From: Phycisphaerales bacterium UBA1910
Lineage (GTDB): Bacteria > Planctomycetota > Phycisphaerae > Phycisphaerales > UBA1924
Assembly (NCBI GenBank): GCA_002337545.1
Contig: DDGE01000059.1
Coordinates: 1 to 11,044 of the forward strand
Direction: 5' to 3'
Length of the DNA: 11,044 nt
A model generated the notes under the pieces. It was not told where the DNA came from. It made no database searches and was given only the letters and a program-made list of their open reading frames with translations. Below, piece after piece: positions 6,250-11,044 of the stretch; the first letter of the stretch is position 1; every line of letters begins with the position of its first letter. The position numbers were made by a program, and so were the translations under genes.

Positions 6250-7071
6250 ATGAAGAACAGAGCTGCTTCGATCGTCTTGCTGGGCGCCATGGGTACTGTG
6301 GCGGTCAGCGCACCGATCGACATGGCGATCGACCCTGTACTGTCAACGATCGATCTCGATATGACCGTTGATGTCAGCGTCGCGAGTGATACAGACACGG
6401 AGAGCAGCCCGCTTTCGGGAAGCTTGCGTGTCGAGTTCGACGATGCGGGGAACCCCACCGAGATCAGCCTGCACGATCTGAATGTGGTCATCGATGAAAC
6501 GCTGAGCTTTAACTGGGCGTTTGGTTTCTTCGGCAGTGCTGATGCCGATCTTCTTGCCGGCGAGGTTACCTGGGGCTCAACGGATGCGTTCGTTGGTCCG
6601 GTGCCGATCGACGAAGGAGATTTCGTGTTGCCGGATGTCCCCGTTGCGCTGCAAGGCACGCTCAATGTGTTCTACGACATCTTTCTGGTGGGCACAGGGA
6701 GCGAGAGTATCAATCTTGCAGACCAGGGCGACTTCCTCACGCAGATCGATGGTTCGGTTTCGGTTTCTGGCGACACGATTACACTCACGAGCGTGATCCC
6801 ACTCAACGCGACCACGCCTTTGATGGACAGCTCGGGAGCGACACTGGGAACGCTCACGGTCTCGGGCAGTGCGAATATCGTCGCGACCGCTCCGGTCCCC
6901 GGCTGCCCCGCTGATCTCAATGGCGACGGCGTGCTGGACTTCTTTGATGTGAGCGCTTTCCTGAGCGCGTACAGCTCGATGGACCCGTTGGCGGACTTCG
7001 ACGGCAATGGTGTATTCGATTTCTTTGATGTTTCGGCGTTCCTCAGCGCGTTCAGCGCAGGGTGCCCATGA
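6250..7071 (+). CDS. Secreted acidic all-beta protein of unknown function with GC-type dockerin tail
   Basis: 273 residues. The start is set by a purine-rich ribosome binding site, AGGAGG (6233-6238) running into GGGGAG, and by the Met-Lys-Asn-Arg n-region. Residues 1-21 are a Sec signal ending Val-Ser-Ala. The body (22-218) is rich in Asp, Val, Thr and Ser in alternating patterns typical of beta-sandwich or jelly-roll folds, with no Lys-rich or catalytic motif. I do not recognise the family. The mature protein has only two cysteines, both flanking the tail (219-273). Gene 6 begins 43 nt after this stop with no terminator between them, so the two are probably cotranscribed and may act together. 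Confidence 0.82.
   Translation: MKNRAASIVLLGAMGTVAVSAPIDMAIDPVLSTIDLDMTVDVSVASDTDTESSPLSGSLRVEFDDAGNPTEISLHDLNVVIDETLSFNWAFGFFGSADADLLAGEVTWGSTDAFVGPVPIDEGDFVLPDVPVALQGTLNVFYDIFLVGTGSESINLADQGDFLTQIDGSVSVSGDTITLTSVIPLNATTPLMDSSGATLGTLTVSGSANIVATAPVPGCPADLNGDGVLDFFDVSAFLSAYSSMDPLADFDGNGVFDFFDVSAFLSAFSAGCP
6904..7068 (+). other. 55-aa GC-type dockerin tail of gene 5 (Ser/Ser type)
   Basis: The loops are DLNGDGVLDFFD and DFDGNGVFDFFD. Positions 18 and 21 are Ser in both halves (all agc). The segment ends Ser-Ala-Gly-Cys-Pro. Its two cysteines are the only ones in the mature protein. Confidence 0.9.
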
Positions 7072-7114
7072 GCCAGAGCATTTTCTGTTTGATCCTTTGA
7101 GAGTGAGAGAGAAT

Positions 7115-8188
7115 ATGAGTTGTAGACTGAAGAATCGCTCCACGGTTTTCGCGCTATCGATTGTGACCGGCCTGGCCGGCGCGCAGGACCTGGAGTTTTC
7201 GATCGATACGAAGACGAGCAACGCCTCGATCAACGCGACGACGGATGTTGACGCGTCCGGGTTCCTGATCGGTGATTACGACGCGGACACAAATCCTGAC
7301 GGCACGCAGACTCGCCCGGGGCTCTTTGGGGGGTCGGGCAACCAGCCCATCGACACGCTCACCGTGCTCGGGTCTTCCACGACACTCGATGCGATGCCGG
7401 CGGGCGGCATGCACATCGCCCTTGATACGCTCAATGGTGTCGGGGAAATCGAAGGGTTCGCGGTCGATCTGCTCAACGGCGATGCTGCCTCAACTGACCT
7501 CTCTGTGACGATCGGGTTTGATACCTTCCGGACATTCGATCCGAGCTTCCTCTATCTCGGCGGGATCCCCATCACCATACCACTGGGCGAGGTTGGCAGC
7601 ATCTCGGATGCGACGCTGACGCAGTCGGGTGTTGCGCTGATCACGCTCGCGCCCGCGGACCTGCCCGAGGCATTCGAGGTTACCGGCGTGATCCCCGCGA
7701 CGCTGAGCATGACGGTCGCGTTCGGTCTCCCCGGTGGCGAGCCCACGGCGTTCCCGATCGAGGACTTGCCCGTGCTTGTGCCGATCGCGGGGCAGCTCGA
7801 AGTCTTCGGCAATGGGAACGCGTCGCTGACACTCAGCGCGACGCCCGATCCGATCACGAATGAGATTCCGATCGAGGGTCTCGATCTGCCCGAGATCCCG
7901 TTTGAGTTGCCGACGCTCGGCGAGGAGACCGCAGGGGTGCTGTTCACGCTGTCGCCGCAGTCGATCGCGTTCGATGCGAGCATCGCGCTGACGATCAATG
8001 CGCTCGGGTCGCCCCCGGCCTGCCCGGCGGACCTGACTGACGACGGGGTGCTGAACTTCTTCGATGTCAGCGCGTTCCTGAACGCGTACAACGCGATGGA
8101 TCCTGCGGCCGACTTCGACGGCAACGGGGTATTTAACTTCTTTGATGTCTCGGGGTTCCTCAACGCGTTTAACGCCGGGTGTCCGTGA
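7115..8188 (+). CDS. Secreted all-beta protein of unknown function with GC-type dockerin tail
   Basis: 357 residues from ATG 7115, which gives a normal signal peptide (Met-Ser-Cys-Arg-Leu-Lys..., cleavage near Gly-Ala-Gln, residues 21-24). The ribosome binding site is weak (GAGAGAG, 7105-7111), as expected for the second gene of an operon behind gene 5. The long frame upstream of 7115 overlaps gene 5 and is not used. The mature body is acidic and beta-rich, with repeated Leu-Pro/Ile-Pro strands. I do not recognise a family. A segment DLPVLVPIAGQLEVF resembles DVPVALQGTLNVF in gene 5, so the two may be distant paralogues; this is by eye only. The only cysteines of the mature protein are the two of the tail (303-357). 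Confidence 0.82.
   Translation: MSCRLKNRSTVFALSIVTGLAGAQDLEFSIDTKTSNASINATTDVDASGFLIGDYDADTNPDGTQTRPGLFGGSGNQPIDTLTVLGSSTTLDAMPAGGMHIALDTLNGVGEIEGFAVDLLNGDAASTDLSVTIGFDTFRTFDPSFLYLGGIPITIPLGEVGSISDATLTQSGVALITLAPADLPEAFEVTGVIPATLSMTVAFGLPGGEPTAFPIEDLPVLVPIAGQLEVFGNGNASLTLSATPDPITNEIPIEGLDLPEIPFELPTLGEETAGVLFTLSPQSIAFDASIALTINALGSPPACPADLTDDGVLNFFDVSAFLNAYNAMDPAADFDGNGVFNFFDVSGFLNAFNAGCP
8021..8185 (+). other. 55-aa GC-type dockerin tail of gene 6 (Asn/Asn type)
   Basis: The loops read DLTDDGVLNFFD and DFDGNGVFNFFD. Position 9 is Asn in both halves, and positions 18 and 21 are Asn in both (aac). Loop position 3 of the first half is Thr and position 4 is Asp instead of Gly, the only change at position 4 in a Gly-type first loop apart from gene 2. 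Confidence 0.9.
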
Positions 8189-8195
8189 TTCGGCT

Positions 8196-8223
8196 TTGAT
8201 CCCGCGTTGCGATCTGCTACATT
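8196..8223 (+). promoter_or_regulatory. Candidate promoter for gene 7 (extended -10)
   Basis: TTGATC (8196-8201) and TACATT (8218-8223) are 16 bases apart. TGC (8215-8217) precedes the -10, giving the same TG-n extended form as the gene 3 promoter. The transcription start would fall near 8230, at the base of the hairpin below. Confidence 0.5.
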
Positions 8224-8228
8224 CTTTG

Positions 8229-8260
8229 GCATCACGCTCCTATGCGTGGTGCTTTTCTTT
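8229..8260 (+). terminator. Intrinsic terminator / possible attenuator in the gene 7 leader
   Basis: GCATCACGC (8229-8237), loop TCCTAT and GCGTGGTGC (8244-8252) form a 9-bp stem with one T-G pair, followed directly by TTTTCTTT. It is the only good terminator after gene 6 (stop 8188) and probably ends the gene 5-6 operon. It also lies downstream of the predicted gene 7 promoter and 27 nt before the gene 7 start, so it could attenuate gene 7. Confidence 0.7.
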
Positions 8261-8279
8261 GCATGCTCGGAGGGGTCCT

Positions 8280-10274
8280 ATGCGTTCACATGTCTTTGCA
8301 GCACTCGTTTCGTCTGTTTCCATCACATCAATCGCCTCCGCTCAGTTGTATGAATGGGTATCGCCCGTCGATGGTGACTGGCACACCGCGTCCAACTGGT
8401 CGCTCGGGTTCGTTCCGGATAACGCGTCTTCGGATGTGCTTCTCGATTTCACCACCCCGTACACCGTTACGGCGAGCGCCCCCGTGCTGGTCGACGACAT
8501 CACGATCCTGAACCCGGTCGCCACCTTGCTGATCAATGGCGCGGAGTTTGACCTCGCGGGTGATCTCTCGAACTACGGTACGCTCCGGCTGGAATCAGGT
8601 ACGCTCGATATGATTTTCGACAGACGATTCGACGGGAACGGGCGGGTTGAGCTTGGAGCTACAGCCATGCCGTCGTTTGCGACCATCGATGCGCTGGGTG
8701 CCTCCCTTACCAACGGTCCGGGGCACACCATCGCTGGATCGGGCCGGATCCAGGGAACATTCCACAACGATGGGATCGTGGTCGCGGACGACATGGGCGG
8801 GCCCGGGCTTGAGCTCGATCACACTGTCACGCAGGGCCCGGGCGGACAAATCGGTGCCAACGGCGGACACCTGTTGCTTCAGAGTGGAGTGTCGATTACG
8901 GGTGGTGAGTTGTTCACGACCAACGGCGGGGTGATCCGTGTGGAGGGGCCGTACAACCTCAACGGGATTGAGGCGACGATCGACAATGTGCAGATCTCTG
9001 GCCGCATCGATGTGCTGGATTCCTACAACCGGTTGCTTGTGGACGGCTCGATCCAGAACAACGGGGAGATCGAGATCAACAGCGAGCTCGACGCCAACGA
9101 GGCGGAGCTCCGGGTGGTCTCGGACGCATCGATCCTTGGTAACGGTGAGATTGTGATGCATTCCAACACGACATTCGCGTCCTACCTGACAACTGAGGCC
9201 GGGGCCATATGTACCATCGGGGTCAATATGACCGTGCGGGGCACCGGGATCATCGATGGCAATCAGATCGGCGGCATCGGTGGATTCGTCAACAACGGCG
9301 CGATCATCGCGGACGATCCGAACTACCTGCTCCTGTTAACCGGTGATCACACCGGGTCAGGTCTTTACGGTGCTACTAGCGGTTCGGCGCTCGGCCTCGG
9401 CGAGTTTGCTGACATGGTTGATTGTCATTTCAATACACTCGGCGACGGCTACATCGCGGTTGTCGATGTTGCTGATCTCTTTGGCGGGATCAACGATGGT
9501 CTCTTCGTTATCAGATCATCGGGATCGCTGGGCATTTTTGATACATTCACGAATAACGGATCGATCATCACGGATACGAACACGACATTGCATGAGGATC
9601 TGTTCTTGGGAGATGGCATAACCATCCTCGGCGATGGCGAGTTTGTCGTTGATATCTCCTTTGGGGGGTTCAATGGATCGAACTCTTCATATGTGACTTT
9701 CGGCCCCGATCAACGCATCGAAGGCCGAGCCCACTTCGACGGGTTATTTATCGTCGAGGGCGTATTCGCTCCTCGTGGTGACTTCGACATTCTCGACGAG
9801 ATGACGCTGGCTTCGACGACACGCGTCAGCATGCTCGTGGGTCACGACTCCGTGTTTGACGACAGTGAGATCTATGTCGATGTCGACGCCGTGCTCAACC
9901 TGGCGGGTGAGCTCGGTGTGGAGTTTGTCGAAACCTACACGCCGAGCGCGGGCGACTCATTCCGGCTGATCACGGGTCTCACTGGCACGGAGATCATCGG
10001 CGCGTTCGATACCATTACACTCCCACCCCCGCCACAAGGGTTGCTGTATGAAATCAACGAGGAAACATTCGGCATCTATCTCGACATTGTCGAGGACACC
10101 AGCGTGTGCCCCGCGGACCTGACGGGCGACGGGAACCTGGACTTCTTTGATGTGAGCGCGTTCCTCGGGGCGTACTCGGCGATGGACCCTGCGGCGGACT
10201 TCGATGGGAATGGGGCATTCGATTTCTTCGATGTCTCGGCGTTCCTTGGCGCGTTCAGCGCCGGGTGCCCATAG
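8280..10274 (+). CDS. Large secreted passenger/beta-helix-like repeat protein with GC-type dockerin tail
   Basis: 664 residues from ATG 8280, chosen for GGAGG (8269-8273) six bases upstream and for a clean Sec signal (1-21, ending Ala-Ser-Ala before Gln). The N-terminus has the Trp-rich module W-x7-W-x5-W seen at 26-40 (Trp26, Trp34, Trp40) ending Val-Pro-Asp, common at the start of autotransporter-type and planctomycete exoproteins. Residues about 60-540 are short Gly/Asn-rich strands such as NNGEIEI, NNGAIIA and TNNGSII, which fit a right-handed beta-helix passenger. Residues about 542-604 resemble the usual closing module of such proteins (Tyr-Thr-Pro-x-x-Gly-Asp-x-Phe, then a beta strand pair). 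Residues 610-664 are the tail, in place of an autotransporter barrel or PEP-CTERM anchor. A structural, adhesive or polymer-binding role is inferred. The paralogous gene 8 follows. Confidence 0.88.
   Translation: MRSHVFAALVSSVSITSIASAQLYEWVSPVDGDWHTASNWSLGFVPDNASSDVLLDFTTPYTVTASAPVLVDDITILNPVATLLINGAEFDLAGDLSNYGTLRLESGTLDMIFDRRFDGNGRVELGATAMPSFATIDALGASLTNGPGHTIAGSGRIQGTFHNDGIVVADDMGGPGLELDHTVTQGPGGQIGANGGHLLLQSGVSITGGELFTTNGGVIRVEGPYNLNGIEATIDNVQISGRIDVLDSYNRLLVDGSIQNNGEIEINSELDANEAELRVVSDASILGNGEIVMHSNTTFASYLTTEAGAICTIGVNMTVRGTGIIDGNQIGGIGGFVNNGAIIADDPNYLLLLTGDHTGSGLYGATSGSALGLGEFADMVDCHFNTLGDGYIAVVDVADLFGGINDGLFVIRSSGSLGIFDTFTNNGSIITDTNTTLHEDLFLGDGITILGDGEFVVDISFGGFNGSNSSYVTFGPDQRIEGRAHFDGLFIVEGVFAPRGDFDILDEMTLASTTRVSMLVGHDSVFDDSEIYVDVDAVLNLAGELGVEFVETYTPSAGDSFRLITGLTGTEIIGAFDTITLPPPPQGLLYEINEETFGIYLDIVEDTSVCPADLTGDGNLDFFDVSAFLGAYSAMDPAADFDGNGAFDFFDVSAFLGAFSAGCP
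10107..10271 (+). other. 55-aa GC-type dockerin tail of gene 7 (Gly/Gly type)
   Basis: The loops are DLTGDGNLDFFD and DFDGNGAFDFFD. Position 18 is Gly in both halves (ggg, ggc). Position 21 is Ser in both halves but uses codons from different Ser boxes (tcg, agc), so the identity is unlikely to come from a recent DNA copy. Confidence 0.9.
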
Positions 10275-10320
10275 TTGCAATATCGGAAATACTGATAAAA
10301 TCTAATAAACCGACCGAGAT

Positions 10321-10344
10321 CCCCCATCGATTGGGGGTTTTTTT
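10321..10344 (+). terminator. Rho-independent terminator after gene 7
   Basis: CCCCCA (10321-10326), loop TCGAT and TGGGGG (10332-10337) are followed by seven T (10338-10344). The site starts 47 nt after the gene 7 stop. Confidence 0.88.
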
Positions 10345-10371
10345 GCATGAAATGCGCGTCGGCATGATAAT
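10343..10371 (+). promoter_or_regulatory. Candidate promoter for gene 8
   Basis: GATAAT (10366-10371) matches the -10 consensus in five of six positions. TTGCAT (10343-10348), 17 bases upstream, is a weak -35 that overlaps the T-run of the previous terminator. The predicted start is near 10378. Confidence 0.4.
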
Positions 10372-10379
10372 CTTGTATG

Positions 10380-10402
10380 CGGACACCATTGGGGCGTGTC
10401 CG
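10380..10402 (+). promoter_or_regulatory. Leader hairpin upstream of gene 8
   Basis: CGGACAC (10380-10386), a 9-nt loop and GTGTCCG (10396-10402) form a perfect 7-bp stem that begins about where transcription should start and ends 21 nt before the start codon. No U-tract follows. Confidence 0.5.
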
Positions 10403-10423
10403 AAATGACATCGGAGAGAGATC

Positions 10424-11044
10424 ATGCATACATGCACCGTGATTGGTATCGCTGGGATTCTTGCGCTCTGTGGGACCACTGCTTCGTCGCAGGATATTGA
10501 TTGGCTCAACCCCGCGGACGGCGAATGGAACAACCCCATCAACTGGGAGAATGGGAATGTGCCTGACACCGCGCTTGAGACGGCGATTATTGGATGGGGT
10601 TCACCTTACAAAGTAACGGTTGCGGATGCCAATGCCACGGTGGGCGGTTTGGTGATATCCAATCCGTTTGCCACGCTCGAGGTCTCAAACGAGCTCGGCC
10701 ATCGCTACATGTACATGAACGGCGGTGTGATCAATGATGGATTGATCCGCTTGATCGACAACGGCACGAGCGGCAACGCGTATTTCTGGACGCAGTCGGA
10801 CACCACGATCGGGGGAACGGGGGTCTTCGAACTGTTCGTCGAAGAGGGGAGCAGTCTGAGTGATGTGCAGCTCTACCCGGGAAGCGCGACCACGCTCACG
10901 ATCGGCGCGGACCAGACGGTGCGCGGCACCGGCCAGATCGGTGGGCAGGGCATGATTGTGAACAACGGGACCATCGACCCGGGCAGCGACACAAGCACCT
11001 TGCAGCTCACGGGCGCGCACGCGATGGGTTCGGGTGTGTACTCG
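10424..11044 (+). CDS. Passenger/beta-helix-like secreted protein, paralogue of gene 7 (3' end beyond window)
   Basis: Open from ATG 10424 to the window edge, 207 codons with no stop, so the gene is partial. GGAGAG (10413-10418) sits five bases before the ATG. The signal peptide (about 1-22, before Gln) is unusual in having no Lys or Arg in its n-region. Trp27, Trp35 and Trp41 repeat the N-terminal module of gene 7 (NPADGEWNNPINW here, SPVDGDWHTASNW there), again ending Val-Pro-Asp. Later stretches also match: TIGADQTVRGTG against TIGVNMTVRGTG, then VNNGTI and LTGAHAMGSGVY. Gene 7 is therefore a close structural paralogue, although the matching stretches sit nearer to each other here, so this copy may have fewer repeats. 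By analogy the missing 3' end should encode the same 55-residue tail. Confidence 0.85.
   Translation, partial: MHTCTVIGIAGILALCGTTASSQDIDWLNPADGEWNNPINWENGNVPDTALETAIIGWGSPYKVTVADANATVGGLVISNPFATLEVSNELGHRYMYMNGGVINDGLIRLIDNGTSGNAYFWTQSDTTIGGTGVFELFVEEGSSLSDVQLYPGSATTLTIGADQTVRGTGQIGGQGMIVNNGTIDPGSDTSTLQLTGAHAMGSGVYS

Noticed and set aside
8242..8511. Out-of-frame ATG in the gene 7 leader giving an 89-codon frame that overlaps the gene 7 start, a possible leader peptide
   Set aside because: The ATG lies in the hairpin loop, has no ribosome binding site, and the peptide runs far into gene 7 with no recognisable feature.
10424..10495. Leu-Ala-Leu-Cys in the gene 8 signal peptide as a lipobox
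   Set aside because: The residue before Cys is Leu, not Gly, Ala or Ser, and a normal cleavage site before Gln follows. The same holds for the Cys residues in the gene 4 signal.
1..11044. CRISPR array, tRNA or rRNA genes, insertion sequences, phage genes
   Set aside because: I saw no regularly spaced short repeats, no cloverleaf-like segments, no transposase or integrase motifs and no terminal inverted repeats. The repeated 165-base units are coding tails.

Overview
The window looks like chromosomal DNA from a GC-rich bacterium of the phylum Planctomycetota, most likely class Phycisphaerae. The evidence is a run of secreted proteins that all end in the same short double-EF-hand (dockerin-type) tail closing with Gly-Cys-Pro, joined to modules typical of planctomycete exoproteins: NxxGxxAF repeats, short Cys-rich GACC-like repeats, and autotransporter-like passenger repeats. 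From memory, RefSeq calls such tailed proteins 'GC-type dockerin domain-anchored'. I could not search to confirm either the name or the taxon.

Layout: eight genes, all on the + strand, with no gene-free stretch over about 300 bases. (1) 3-1346, NxxGxxAF-repeat exoprotein. (2) 1513-3414, di-haem cytochrome c peroxidase/MauG-family enzyme with a beta module and the tail. (3) 3567-4577, beta-sandwich protein with two Cys-rich repeats. (4) 4792-6165, PQQ-dependent glucose/sorbosone-type dehydrogenase (six-bladed propeller). (5) 6250-7071 and (6) 7115-8188, two unrecognised all-beta acidic exoproteins that probably form an operon. (7) 8280-10274, large passenger/beta-helix-like protein. (8) 10424 to the window edge, a paralogue of gene 7 that runs off the end. 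Intrinsic terminators lie after genes 2 and 7, and a terminator-like hairpin lies between genes 6 and 7. Most genes therefore appear to be separate units, each with its own promoter and a hairpin in the leader.

The unifying system is the tail. All seven genes with a visible 3' end finish with exactly 55 residues, from Cys1 to Cys54-Pro55-stop. Each tail holds two Ca-loop/helix repeats, and all 14 repeats carry Phe-Phe-Asp-Val-Ser at loop positions 10-14. In classical dockerins, loop positions 10 and 11 are polar cohesin-recognition residues. The residue at repeat position 18 varies from protein to protein (N, T, S, G) but is the same in both halves of six of the seven tails, often through different codons. 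This points to a two-fold symmetric partner-binding surface under selection, possibly a specificity code. In genes 5 and 6 the two flanking cysteines are the only cysteines of the mature protein, which suggests a disulfide clasp. No cohesin-like partner is present here.

Taken together, the region looks like a cassette of exported cargo proteins, two of them redox enzymes, that carry a common docking tag for a cell-surface or extracellular scaffold encoded elsewhere.
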